A stretch of 64,000 bases of DNA, taken from positions 1-64,000 of the IMG/VR virus record IMGVR_UViG_3300006919_000052; one strand, given 5' to 3'. Shown piece by piece: positions 51,405 to 60,196 of the stretch. The translations under genes were made by a program, and so were the position numbers. Source of the stretch: a virus. The notes beneath the pieces are model-generated. The model was not told the origin of the DNA and searched no databases. It worked only from the letters and a program-made list of their open reading frames with translations. Each line of letters starts with the position of its first letter. Positions within the stretch are counted from its first letter, which is position 1.

Positions 51405-52334
51405 ATGGTAAACCAGTTATTAGTTACATTAGTAAACTCTGTAATGGGTTCAGGCAAGGCAACTGCTAGAAACAATTATGCCTATCACTGTCCATTCTGT
51501 CACCATCATAAACCTAAAATGGAGGTTAATCTAACAGAAAATCGTGAAGGTAAAAATCCTTGGCATTGTTGGGCTTGTGATGTAAGAGGTACTACTATAT
51601 ATTCTTTATTTAAACAATTAAAAGTAGATGTAAGTAAATTTACAGAACTTAAATCATTAGTAAAAACTTCTAAATCAATAAAAGAAACACAAGTTGCATC
51701 TAATGTTGTATTACCTAATGAATATATTGGCCTAAATAACGTTGATAACAGCGGAATTATGGCTAGGCACGCGCTTGCGTACCTAAAAAAAAGACACATT
51801 AGTAAATACGATATAATAAAGTACAATATAGGATATTGTAAAGAAGGATTATATAAAAATATGATTATAATCCCAACATATGATGCTGAGGGTAGATTAA
51901 ATTATTTTACTGCTCGTTCCTTTGAAAAAGAACCATACATTAAATATCGTAACCCATCAGCAAGTAGAGATGTAGTACCTAATGAACATTTAATTAATTG
52001 GAATATACCAATTATTTTATGTGAAGGATTATTTGATGCTATTGCTATAAAAAGAAACGCAATCCCACTATTAGGGAAAAACATACAGAGTAGCTTAATG
52101 AAAAAAATAGTTACCTCTGTAGTAGATAAAATTTATATTGCATTAGATAGGGATGCAATTAAACAAGCTTTAAAATTCTGTGAAAAATTAATGGCAGAAG
52201 GTAAAGAAGTCTATCTTGTAGATTTACAAGATAAGGACCCGAGTGAAATGGGTTTCGAAAATTTCACTAGACTTATTCAAAACACAGTACCATTAACCTA
52301 CTATGATTTAATGGAACACAAACTAGCTATATGA
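51405..52334 (+). CDS. DNA primase
   Basis: A 309-residue primase. The N-terminal zinc finger is visible as CPFCHHHKPKMEVN with CWACD 30 residues on (CHC2-type, about residues 25-60). The TOPRIM domain follows with IILCEGLFDAIAIK (catalytic Glu, about residues 203-216) and IYIALDRDAIKQA (the DxD, about 246-258). It makes RNA primers for lagging-strand synthesis. It is short, like T4 gp61 rather than a DnaG with a helicase-binding domain. It overlaps the exonuclease gene by four bases. Confidence 0.88.
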   Translation: MVNQLLVTLVNSVMGSGKATARNNYAYHCPFCHHHKPKMEVNLTENREGKNPWHCWACDVRGTTIYSLFKQLKVDVSKFTELKSLVKTSKSIKETQVASNVVLPNEYIGLNNVDNSGIMARHALAYLKKRHISKYDIIKYNIGYCKEGLYKNMIIIPTYDAEGRLNYFTARSFEKEPYIKYRNPSASRDVVPNEHLINWNIPIILCEGLFDAIAIKRNAIPLLGKNIQSSLMKKIVTSVVDKIYIALDRDAIKQALKFCEKLMAEGKEVYLVDLQDKDPSEMGFENFTRLIQNTVPLTYYDLMEHKLAI

Positions 52335-53110
52335 TCAAAAAATCATACAATAGAATACTAGAGATCTCAGATGATCACAAACAAATTACTTTACCTGATT
52401 CAAGGTATTACAGACGTAATGGAGAATATTATCCTTCAATTACTTATGTTTTAAATGCTTATCCAAAAGGCAAATATTTTGAAGATTGGCTTAAAAAAGT
52501 TGGATACAGTGCAGAATGGATTGTAAAAAAAGCAGGTGAAGAAGGTACAGCAGTACACGAAATGATTGAAGAATATTTTGAAGGTAAAGAATTAAAGTAT
52601 TTAAATGATAATGGTCATCCCAAAATGCCCCCTCATGTTTGGCAAATGTTTTTACGTTTTGTTGATTTTTGGGAAACCTATAAACCAACATTAGTTGAAA
52701 CAGAAGTATCGTTATTTTCAGATAAACTTAAAGTAGCAGGTACTTGTGATTTAGTATGTGAAATTGAAATAGATGGTAAAACAGAAAGATGGGTAATTGA
52801 TTTTAAAACATCTAATCATTTACAAACAACTTACGATTTACAAGGAGCTGTTTACGCCCAATGTTATGAAGAATGCTATGGTATGCCTGTAGATAGAGTA
52901 GGTGTATTATGGTTAAAATCTAAATCTAGAGGTGCAGATAAAGCAGGTAAACGTTTAAAAGGTAAAAATTGGGAAGTTTATGAATCACCTCGTACACAAG
53001 ATCAAAATATAGATATATTCCAATCAGTAAAAAAATTATTTGATCTAGAAAATCCAAAGCATAAACCTGCGACACAAAAATTTGAAACCATAGTAAAAAG
53101 AACCGTTTAA
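52331..53110 (+). CDS. PD-(D/E)XK exonuclease (RecB/Cas4-like)
   Basis: A 259-residue nuclease of the PD-(D/E)XK fold. Visible are GTAVHEMIEEYFEGKEL (the conserved His, about residues 72-88), GTCDLVCEIEIDGK (active-site Asp, about 137), WVIDFKTSN (the D-x-K pair, about 156-164) and the helix QGAVYAQCYEE. Phage members process DNA ends in recombination or genome maturation. It overlaps the primase gene, so both are made together. Confidence 0.85.
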   Translation: MIKKSYNRILEISDDHKQITLPDSRYYRRNGEYYPSITYVLNAYPKGKYFEDWLKKVGYSAEWIVKKAGEEGTAVHEMIEEYFEGKELKYLNDNGHPKMPPHVWQMFLRFVDFWETYKPTLVETEVSLFSDKLKVAGTCDLVCEIEIDGKTERWVIDFKTSNHLQTTYDLQGAVYAQCYEECYGMPVDRVGVLWLKSKSRGADKAGKRLKGKNWEVYESPRTQDQNIDIFQSVKKLFDLENPKHKPATQKFETIVKRTV

Positions 53111-53124
53111 TATTTATAACAAAA
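53108..53124 (+). promoter_or_regulatory. Element B, candidate late promoter
   Basis: TAATATTTATAACAAAA, core TATTTATAA at 53111-53119, ending 11 bases before the ATG at 53131 of the first lectin gene. Confidence 0.6.
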
Positions 53125-53130
53125 TATCAA

Positions 53131-53820
53131 ATGGGATTCTATAGAGGACCAAATATAGTAAAAGATGATTTAGCATTAGCCCTTGACTTTGCTTCCCCAA
53201 GATGTTGGACAGCAGGCTCGACAACAGCATATGACCTTACTGCTAATAATAATAATGCAACGGTTAATGGTTCACCCGCTACCCAAGATGCGGGAACTCC
53301 AGCTCAAAATATGTATTTTGATGGTAGTAATGATTATTTGCAAATATCAGCGAATGAAACCTCTTTAAGTTTTAAACCTGGTCAGACCATAGGAATGTGG
53401 GTTTACCACCCGGGTATTAGCGGAAGAAGAAATTTATGGGATCAAGCATATGGGGGCTATGGTACTTGGACTCATGAACAAGGAGGAACTATTAGTTATT
53501 ATTATGGGAGTAATGGGGGTAATGCACAATCATATAAGGGGTTTAGTAGTATGGATGTACCAGAAAATGGATGGCAATATATAACAAGTACAAGATACAC
53601 AGGAGGAGCAAAATGGTATTTAAATGGCTCGCTAGAAGTAACAACAACAGATAGCTACACTCCCATGAGTGCAACTACAACAAACAATATTAGAATAGGA
53701 CTAGGATATACTGGAGTATATTTTCAAGGGAATATAGCATTAATACATGCCTACACTAGAGGACTTTCTGATAGTGAGGTTTTACAAAATTATAACGCGT
53801 TAAAAGGAAGATTTATATAA
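53131..53820 (+). CDS. LamG-like lectin/receptor-binding protein 1
   Basis: A 229-residue protein with a concanavalin A/LamG jelly-roll. The start (FYRGPNIVKDDLALALDFAS) is shared with two further lectin genes here, then MYFDGSNDYLQI, the strand GQTIGMWVY, KWYLNGSLEV, and the closing helix YTRGLSDSEVLQNYNALKGR typical of the Laminin_G_3 group. Such domains bind glycans on the host surface. The last base is the first of the next gene's ATG. Likely a tail-tip adhesin. Confidence 0.82.
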   Translation: MGFYRGPNIVKDDLALALDFASPRCWTAGSTTAYDLTANNNNATVNGSPATQDAGTPAQNMYFDGSNDYLQISANETSLSFKPGQTIGMWVYHPGISGRRNLWDQAYGGYGTWTHEQGGTISYYYGSNGGNAQSYKGFSSMDVPENGWQYITSTRYTGGAKWYLNGSLEVTTTDSYTPMSATTTNNIRIGLGYTGVYFQGNIALIHAYTRGLSDSEVLQNYNALKGRFI

Positions 53821-54560
53821 TGGGGGTATTTTCAGGACATTACACAAGCGTAGATCAAGTAAAAGGACCATCTGGTTTTTATAACATTTATACTAGCGAA
53901 GGCCCCGTTTGTACTTATGTAGACCAAGATTATGATGGTGGTGGTTGGGCTATGGTTTTAGCCAATAGAGGAGGTACAGCGGGTATGAACAATCTTAGTT
54001 ATAGTGATGCTATAAATAAATCTAATTATAGAACAGAACCATCATCAGATGATTCAACAAATACGGTACATGGTGTTAACCCATCTTTAACAAATTTAGG
54101 TTTAAGTGATGTTAATACTTTTATAGGTTTAAAATTTTGGTTTGAATTAGCTGGTAGAGTAGTAACAGATAAAGTAACTATAGTACAATTTGTATCATCA
54201 ACACACGGAACAGCTTTAAGTGCTACAAGTTCACATAATCATAGATATAGATGGCGTTTTGATGGTTGGGGAACCGGTTATTCATTTACTAATTCCGTTG
54301 CAGTTACTGATGAAACAGGTACTGGTTCTCCTGGTTTTTATAGTTACCATTCAAAAGGTAGCCGTAAGTTAACTACTTATGATAATGACCAAGATTCAAA
54401 TGGTGGAAATTGTTCTACGTATTATAATAATAATCCTTTTTGGTATGGCAGTTGTTGGTCAGGAAATTATTTTGCTGGGGGAGGATATAACGATAGACCT
54501 TACTGGACTAGTTCTAATTCAGCTAATTCTCACATCTATGGTGCAGTTTATATAAAATAA
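53820..54560 (+). CDS. Fibrinogen-like lectin domain protein
   Basis: A 246-residue protein with a fibrinogen-related domain. The first half has the DGGGWAMVLANRGG segment (fibrinogen domains have DGGGWTV). The second half has the calcium site DNDQDSNGGNCS (about residues 196-207) followed by PFWYGSCWSGNYFAGG, the standard end of fibrinogen and ficolin domains with the disulphide-forming Cys. In animals this fold binds acetylated sugars such as GlcNAc. In a phage it is probably a receptor-binding or glycan-binding part of the virion. It is flanked by LamG-like genes. Confidence 0.82.
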   Translation: MGVFSGHYTSVDQVKGPSGFYNIYTSEGPVCTYVDQDYDGGGWAMVLANRGGTAGMNNLSYSDAINKSNYRTEPSSDDSTNTVHGVNPSLTNLGLSDVNTFIGLKFWFELAGRVVTDKVTIVQFVSSTHGTALSATSSHNHRYRWRFDGWGTGYSFTNSVAVTDETGTGSPGFYSYHSKGSRKLTTYDNDQDSNGGNCSTYYNNNPFWYGSCWSGNYFAGGGYNDRPYWTSSNSANSHIYGAVYIK

Positions 54561-54565
54561 AAAAT

Positions 54566-54775
54566 ATGGCAATAGAAATAAAACCAATGAAATTAATTTT
54601 TTCAAGAACTGAAACTACTTGGAAAAAAGTAGTAGAAGATCTAAATGGTCTTTTAATATACGAAGAAATAAATCCAATAATAGAAGAACCAACAGAGGAG
54701 GAATTTGATGCTTGGGAAACACAAACGTGTTCCCTACCACAATGGAATATAGTTGAAGTAATAAGATTTATATAA
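54566..54775 (+). CDS. 69-residue protein between lectin genes
   Basis: A small acidic protein (EEINPIIEEPTEEEFDAWE) placed between the fibrinogen-like and second LamG-like genes, overlapping the latter by one base. Its position suggests a fibre-assembly chaperone or adaptor. No family is recognised. Confidence 0.55.
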   Translation: MAIEIKPMKLIFSRTETTWKKVVEDLNGLLIYEEINPIIEEPTEEEFDAWETQTCSLPQWNIVEVIRFI

Positions 54776-55470
54776 TGGCATTTTTTAGAGGACCAAATGT
54801 AGTTCAGGACAATTTAATAGTATCTTTAGATGCCGCATCTTCCAGATCATACCCAGGTAGTGGAACAGTTTGGTATGACTTAAGTGGTAAGGGTGTTAAT
54901 CTTAACAGTTCAGGTTCCCCTACTTTAACTACACTAGGAGGAGCAACTTGTTTTAATTTTGATCAAGATGGGGATGTATTTTCAGGACCCACTGGAGGTA
55001 TACCTTCTACTGTTAATACTAATACTACCCAAAGAACATTAGAAGCATGGTTATATCCTGCATCTTCTGAAGTAACAAGTGGTGATAGAGGAACTATAAT
55101 TCTATTAAATGGGGGAAGTGGGAATTATATGTCTATAACTAAAAGTAGTAGACAATTATCTAGTTATTGGTATGGAAAAAACAATAATGGATACCATCAA
55201 GGAGCACCTGCAATTACAAATCAAACATGGAATCATTGGTGTACTGTATGGACTGGGAGTGAACTTAAACAATGGCAAAATGGAACAAAATATACTACTA
55301 ATAATATTACAGGTACTAGTACTCGTAATACTAATTTAATAATAGGTAGAGAATCCTCAGGTAGACAATATGCAGGAGGAATTGCTATAATACGTATTTA
55401 TAATAGTGCATTAACTGATAGTCAAGTAGAACAAAATTGGAATGCACAAAAATCAAGATTCGGAAGATAA
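54775..55470 (+). CDS. LamG-like lectin/receptor-binding protein 2
   Basis: A 231-residue LamG-like protein. The start (FFRGPNVVQDNLIVSLDAAS, SYPGSGTVWYDLSGKG) is the most complete form of the shared N-terminus, then the jelly-roll strands QRTLEAWLYP, KQWQNGTKY, and the closing helix YNSALTDSQVEQNWNAQKSR. It overlaps both neighbours by one base. A glycan-binding adhesin is likely. Confidence 0.82.
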   Translation: MAFFRGPNVVQDNLIVSLDAASSRSYPGSGTVWYDLSGKGVNLNSSGSPTLTTLGGATCFNFDQDGDVFSGPTGGIPSTVNTNTTQRTLEAWLYPASSEVTSGDRGTIILLNGGSGNYMSITKSSRQLSSYWYGKNNNGYHQGAPAITNQTWNHWCTVWTGSELKQWQNGTKYTTNNITGTSTRNTNLIIGRESSGRQYAGGIAIIRIYNSALTDSQVEQNWNAQKSRFGR

Positions 55471-56120
55471 TGTATTCAGGACCACACACAGTAACAAACG
55501 GTTTAGTTTTTGCAGCAGAACCAACTTCAGTCAGATCTTATCCTAGAACAGGAACAGTTTGGAAAGATATAAGTAAAGAACGCCACAATACAACAATCCC
55601 ATCAGGTGCTTGGACAAATAGCTTTAATGGTTATATGAATTATACAAGCGATCAAACTTCTATAATATCTCCTAGTGCGTGGAGGGGCACTGATGAGTTA
55701 ACAATAGAAATGTGGTATAGACCAGCAACTAATGGTATACACACTGGATGTTGTGATACAATATTTGGTAGGTATGATTTTAGATTTTTCCAAATAAATG
55801 CTAATCTTTATACAATGATAAGTTTTAATAATGGGGGTAGATATTATCAACACCCTTCTTTTAGTGTGGCTTATGATCAATGGCATCATATAGTTGGGGC
55901 TCGTAGAGATAATAGGTTTATTATTTGGGCTGATGGGGTACAAAAACACAATTCAACTTTTGGAACTGGGCTACCTTTATATGATACCAGCGCCACATGG
56001 TATATTAGTACTACAAGACAATCAAATGTTGACTTTGGTAGCCTTAGAATATACAATAGAGGATTAACAGACTCAGAAATTTTACAAAACTTTAATGCTA
56101 GAAAAAACCTATATATATAA
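55470..56120 (+). CDS. LamG-like lectin/receptor-binding protein 3
   Basis: A 216-residue LamG-like protein. I place the start at the ATG at 55470 (TAATG overlap). The upstream start at 55437 would add residues unlike the paralogues, and MYSGPHTVTNGLVFAAEPTS lines up with the other two. Landmarks are SYPRTGTVWKDIS, LTIEMWYRP, HHIVGARRDN, and YNRGLTDSEILQNFNARKN. Part of the lectin cassette. Confidence 0.82.
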   Translation: MYSGPHTVTNGLVFAAEPTSVRSYPRTGTVWKDISKERHNTTIPSGAWTNSFNGYMNYTSDQTSIISPSAWRGTDELTIEMWYRPATNGIHTGCCDTIFGRYDFRFFQINANLYTMISFNNGGRYYQHPSFSVAYDQWHHIVGARRDNRFIIWADGVQKHNSTFGTGLPLYDTSATWYISTTRQSNVDFGSLRIYNRGLTDSEILQNFNARKNLYI

Positions 56121-56121
56121 T

Positions 56122-56280
56122 ATGGCAAATTTTATAATAATTGAAGTCCCAGAAGACAAAATAGGAACCGATATATTACATAGTAATAAATATATGGTTG
56201 AAAATACCAGAGATTTAAGTAGATGGTTTGGTGCAAATACTAGACAAGAATGTACAGATTATATAAATAATTATACTTAA
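56122..56280 (+). CDS. 52-residue unknown protein
   Basis: A small protein starting one base after the third lectin gene (ATG at 56122; an upstream in-frame ATG at 56095 would overlap the lectin gene). Mixed alpha/beta (FIIIEVPEDKIGT). It could be a small adaptor like the one at 54566. Unknown. Confidence 0.5.
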   Translation: MANFIIIEVPEDKIGTDILHSNKYMVENTRDLSRWFGANTRQECTDYINNYT

Positions 56281-56281
56281 A

Positions 56282-56330
56282 TTTGGTTACCGGTAAAACT
56301 TTTCGTATATTCATATCGTAAAATTCACTC
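56282..56330 (+). promoter_or_regulatory. Element A promoter, copy 6
   Basis: TTTGG at 56282 and TTCGTATATTCATATCG from 56302, spacing 19. It lies between the lectin cassette and the kinase gene at 56352, so the kinase/fusion group has an early-type promoter. Confidence 0.72.
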
Positions 56331-56351
56331 ATATGTATAATAAAATATAGA

Positions 56352-57152
56352 ATGATAAAATTGTATAACTTAATAAAAGAACAATTAGAAAGACCAAAAG
56401 CTATTATCCTAGCTGGCGCTCCTGGAGCAGGTAAGGGATATGTTTTACGTGGTTTAGACATTGATGGTATTAAGACACTTAATGTAGATAATACTTATAT
56501 TAATTTATTAAAAAAAGCTAATGTATCATTAGATTTAAAAAATGCTGGTCCTAGAGATAGAAGTGAAGCAGCTAAAGCAATGGCATCAGCTAATAAAGAA
56601 TTTAAAGGAAAAGTAGCAGCTACAATAGAAGGTAAAGAACCTTTTATATTAGATGGAACAGCAGCATCAATTAAACAAACAGCTAATTTAAAAAAAGAAT
56701 TAGAAGAAGCTGGATATGAAGTATTTATGCTTTATGTTTATACTGATTTAGAACGTTCACTTAAACAAAATCAAGATAGATTTGAAAAATCAGGTGGTGA
56801 AGATAGAAGTTTAGCCCCAGCTATAGTAATGAGAACATGGGCCTCGGTTACTGATAATTATAAAGCATATGAAGCAATGTTTAAAAACAATTTTGTTTCC
56901 GTTGCTAATACATTAGAAGATAAAAAATTAAGTGATGTAGAGGATATAATAAAAAAATATTTAGATCCTTTTAAACCACAAGGAACAAAACCAAAAGATG
57001 CTAAGGCACAAGCAAGATCAGATAAATCAAAAGCTGCTTTAAATGCTAAATTAAAAGAACTAATCGCAGATGAAAATGTTCAAAATATAATAAATAATTC
57101 AGTTTCAAAAGAACAAGCACAAGAAGTATTAAGACAATTTTTATCTAAATGA
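56352..57152 (+). CDS. P-loop kinase, zeta-toxin-like
   Basis: A 266-residue P-loop protein. The Walker A motif GAPGAGKGY is at residues 22-30, followed by a helical lid region, FILDGTAAS (about residue 97) in the Walker B place, and Arg residues in the helical C-terminal half. The arrangement recalls zeta-toxin/UDP-GlcNAc-kinase or adenylate-kinase-like proteins, often present in T4-like phages. The first 16 residues form a Leu/Glu helix ahead of the fold. Substrate unknown. It overlaps the next gene by four bases. Confidence 0.75.
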   Translation: MIKLYNLIKEQLERPKAIILAGAPGAGKGYVLRGLDIDGIKTLNVDNTYINLLKKANVSLDLKNAGPRDRSEAAKAMASANKEFKGKVAATIEGKEPFILDGTAASIKQTANLKKELEEAGYEVFMLYVYTDLERSLKQNQDRFEKSGGEDRSLAPAIVMRTWASVTDNYKAYEAMFKNNFVSVANTLEDKKLSDVEDIIKKYLDPFKPQGTKPKDAKAQARSDKSKAALNAKLKELIADENVQNIINNSVSKEQAQEVLRQFLSK

Positions 57153-58864
57153 GTTTAACAAGTTACTTAACAGAAGGATTATTACCTGAAGAGGAAAAAA
57201 AACAAACTACAGCAGTATATGCTGGCGGTTTTAAACCTCCTACTGCTGGACATTTTGAAGTAGTTGAAGAGGCATTAAAACAAAATCCTGAAATAGATGA
57301 ATTTATTATCTTTATAGGTACTAAAGAAAGAAATGGAATATCTCAGGATGAGTCTTTATTAATTTGGGAAGTATACAATAATTATCTCCCATTTAAAGTT
57401 AAATTAGAACCAACATCTATACCACCTGTTAAAGCAGTATATGATTTTGCTAAAAATCACCCAACAAGAGAAGTATTATGGATTATAGGTGCTAGAGAAG
57501 GTAATGATGAAGATTTTAAAGATATTTCTGCTAGAACAACTTCTATTTCTAAATATCCAAATTTAGAACTTCGTACTATTATAACACAAGGTGGAGTTTC
57601 AGGTACTGCTGCTAGAAATGCTTCTAAAGTATCATTAGAAAAATTTATACCTTTTCTACCAACAATGCTTAATCCAGAAGAACAAGAAGAAGTATACAAT
57701 ATAGTAGCAGATAAAATATCTGAAAACGATCCTGAAGATGGTAAAGCTGCTCCCTATGGTTCAGGATATAAAAAATTAAATGAAAATGCATCTTATTCCC
57801 AACATATAGATGTAATGGAAAAAATAGCCCAATTAACTAATCATATGATTGATAAGGGTATGAATATTGAACCCTTACCTTCAATGGAGTTTGTAGATGG
57901 AGATTCAGAAAATGCCAAAGACTTTTTTGGTAAAACAGCGTATTATGATCCAAATAGACAACATATTGTTTTATACACGGAAGGTAGACATCCTAAAGAT
58001 ATAGTACGTTCGTATGCACATGAAATGATTCATCACATACAGAACTTAGAAGATAGATTAGGAGATATACCTGGTACCGATACAACAAGTTCAGATCATT
58101 TAACTAATCTAGAAAAAGAAGCTAATTTAAAGGGTACAATGACATTTAGAAATTGGACTGATAGTATATTAAATGAAGCAGTTGTAGGTGATAAAATTGA
58201 ATGTGATAAATGTGGGTGGAGTTGGAATATAGTAGATGGTGGTAATGATTTATTTATGTGTCACAAATGTGGACATAATAATGAACCCATAAGTGAAGGT
58301 AAGAAAAAAGACCCATTTGGTTTATTAGCATATGCTCAAGAATTAGGCCGTTTAAGAGAAGATGAAAGCGAATATAAAGTTTATTTAGATATGGACGGAG
58401 TATTAGCTGATTTTGACCAACGTTTTAGAGATTTATCTGGAATGGAACCAAGTGAATTTGAAAATAAATACGGTAGAAAAGCATTTTGGGATTTAATAGA
58501 TGAAGAACATAAAATTAAATTTTGGGTTGGTATTAAACCAATGGATGGTGCATCAGCATTAGTAGATGCTGTTAAAGATTATGATTATGAATTATTAACA
58601 TCTCCATCAGCAAAAAAACAATCTTATCTAGGAAAAATACTTTGGGTAAAAAATCATACAGGTGACGTGTTTCCTTCAAAACCTCGTATTAACTTTAAGA
58701 AAGCAAAAGAAAAACACCTTATTAAACCACAATTAGCAAAAACAGATATCCTAATAGATGATAGAGAAGATACTATTGGGAGATGGAATGCAGCTGGTGG
58801 TACAGGTATAGTATATAAAAGTATAGGTCAAACATTAAGTGATCTTAAAAAATTAGGTTTATGA
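57149..58864 (+). CDS. Four-domain fusion: nucleotidylyltransferase, zincin, zinc ribbon, HAD
   Basis: A 571-residue protein with four recognisable parts. (1) About 20-190: a cytidylyltransferase/NMNAT-like domain with YAGGFKPPTAGH (the HxGH-type nucleotide-binding site, here TAGH) and SGTAAR at the end. (2) About 205-340: a zincin-like metallopeptidase with HEMIHH at about residue 291 and a downstream Glu in LEKEAN. (3) About 351-375: a zinc ribbon (CDKCGW, CHKCGH). (4) About 410-571: a HAD/5'-nucleotidase with DMDGVLADFD, LLTSPSAKK and IDDREDT. NAD salvage or nucleotide metabolism fits parts 1 and 4. The embedded protease is unusual and may cut the chain or other proteins. Confidence 0.8.
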   Translation: MSLTSYLTEGLLPEEEKKQTTAVYAGGFKPPTAGHFEVVEEALKQNPEIDEFIIFIGTKERNGISQDESLLIWEVYNNYLPFKVKLEPTSIPPVKAVYDFAKNHPTREVLWIIGAREGNDEDFKDISARTTSISKYPNLELRTIITQGGVSGTAARNASKVSLEKFIPFLPTMLNPEEQEEVYNIVADKISENDPEDGKAAPYGSGYKKLNENASYSQHIDVMEKIAQLTNHMIDKGMNIEPLPSMEFVDGDSENAKDFFGKTAYYDPNRQHIVLYTEGRHPKDIVRSYAHEMIHHIQNLEDRLGDIPGTDTTSSDHLTNLEKEANLKGTMTFRNWTDSILNEAVVGDKIECDKCGWSWNIVDGGNDLFMCHKCGHNNEPISEGKKKDPFGLLAYAQELGRLREDESEYKVYLDMDGVLADFDQRFRDLSGMEPSEFENKYGRKAFWDLIDEEHKIKFWVGIKPMDGASALVDAVKDYDYELLTSPSAKKQSYLGKILWVKNHTGDVFPSKPRINFKKAKEKHLIKPQLAKTDILIDDREDTIGRWNAAGGTGIVYKSIGQTLSDLKKLGL

Positions 58865-59433
58865 AAGTAAATGGATTAAAAAGAGAATTTCAAGAAAAAG
58901 ATGTAGAAAGAATTAGAAATCTTGTTAAAGGTAAACATGGAGATAAAACAGGTACTAGTGTAGGATATACTAAACCACAAGAACTCTATGAAGAAGGAGA
59001 TATATGGGAAAGTGATGGTCGTACTTGGACTATTAAAGATGGTATTAAACAAAATATTACAAAATTAGATAAGGCTAAAAAAGCACACGTTATGCCTTTA
59101 CTTTGCCCTAAATGTAATACAGTAATGAAAAATCGCAATGATAAATCTTTTTACAATATACACAAAATGTGTTTTAATTGTGTTGTTGATTTTGAACATA
59201 AATTAAAAAAAGAAGGTAAATACGAAGAATACGAACGTAAAATTAAAAATGATGAATTAGATAATCGTATTAAAGAATTTAAACTTTGGGTAAAAGAAAA
59301 ATTAAATGAAAGTAATGATGGTTTTGTTTCTGAAGCAGGTGATGTAGAAAGATGGGTAGGAAAATTAAATCCTGAAAAAGTTGATGATCATTTAAAAGAA
59401 GTTGTAGAATATTTGGAATCACTTAAAACTTAA
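58861..59433 (+). CDS. 190-residue zinc-finger-like protein
   Basis: A 190-residue basic-to-acidic protein. A C-x2-C pair (LCPKCN, about residue 82) and a second one (MCFNC, about residue 101) suggest one zinc site. The N-terminal part includes a DIWESDGRTWTIKDG segment that I associate with conserved phage hypotheticals. The C-terminal third is helical and acidic. The start overlaps the fusion gene's stop (ATGA). Confidence 0.68.
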   Translation: MKVNGLKREFQEKDVERIRNLVKGKHGDKTGTSVGYTKPQELYEEGDIWESDGRTWTIKDGIKQNITKLDKAKKAHVMPLLCPKCNTVMKNRNDKSFYNIHKMCFNCVVDFEHKLKKEGKYEEYERKIKNDELDNRIKEFKLWVKEKLNESNDGFVSEAGDVERWVGKLNPEKVDDHLKEVVEYLESLKT

Positions 59434-59436
59434 TTT

Positions 59437-59454
59437 TATATATTTATAATAAAC
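59437..59454 (+). promoter_or_regulatory. Element B, candidate late promoter
   Basis: Core TATTTATAA at 59441-59449 within ATATATTTATAATAAA, ending 15 bases before the ATG at 59465. Confidence 0.58.
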
Positions 59455-59464
59455 ATATTTTACT

Positions 59465-60196
59465 ATGAAAGATAATTTTGATGTACACTCTTGGAATATA
59501 AAAAGATATTTAAATGAGTTAGACATAAATAAACAAGGAGGAGAAGATGATATAGACCAAGAAGATGTAGCGGGGTCATTAAATGTAACCCATGGGGGTG
59601 ATGATCCTACTATAGGAGCAGAAGAAGAAGCTGGTGTTATAGGTGATAGAGTAGAAGAAAATGAATCATATTTAAATAGTCTTGCATTAAAACTATCATC
59701 AAAACACCCAGATTTAGATTTTTATGTTAGAGATGAACCTGGTTTTGATAGAATTGATGTAGTAGGATCTGAACGAGATAAATTAATATTTGGCGATGAA
59801 TTCCATGGTAAAGAATTTGGTGAGTATGAAGTATTCCATACAGATGATGATGATAGAGGAGAAATAGTTCGTATTGTTAAATCTGATTCTATAATGAGAA
59901 GTAAGAATGAATCCTTACAAGCGGTTGAAGAAACTGTTAAATTTATAATGGAAGATCTTGAAGGTTATTCTAACTATTTCCCAGATGGTAAAACAAAAGG
60001 TTTAACCTCAGATGAAATGTCTACTATCTTAATGCAAATTGTTAAAGACATAGAAGAAAACGGAAAACAATTACAAGAAAAACTTTGCAAAAAAGGAGAA
60101 GCATATAGAAAAAAAAGAATGGCAGCTGGGGAAAAATCATCTGCTTATTTATCAGGTCGTGCTGTAAAAGTATGTAAAGGAGATATGAAAGGATAA
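59465..60196 (+). CDS. 243-residue acidic protein, unknown
   Basis: A strongly acidic protein, rich in Asp/Glu in the first 130 residues, with a helical, more basic C-terminal 60 residues (KLCKKGEAYRKKRMAAGEKS). The first residues (FDVHSWNIKRYLNE) form a short amphipathic helix like those of neighbouring proteins. It may be a head or internal protein; no family is recognised. The next gene starts at its stop (ATAATG). Confidence 0.62.
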   Translation: MKDNFDVHSWNIKRYLNELDINKQGGEDDIDQEDVAGSLNVTHGGDDPTIGAEEEAGVIGDRVEENESYLNSLALKLSSKHPDLDFYVRDEPGFDRIDVVGSERDKLIFGDEFHGKEFGEYEVFHTDDDDRGEIVRIVKSDSIMRSKNESLQAVEETVKFIMEDLEGYSNYFPDGKTKGLTSDEMSTILMQIVKDIEENGKQLQEKLCKKGEAYRKKRMAAGEKSSAYLSGRAVKVCKGDMKG

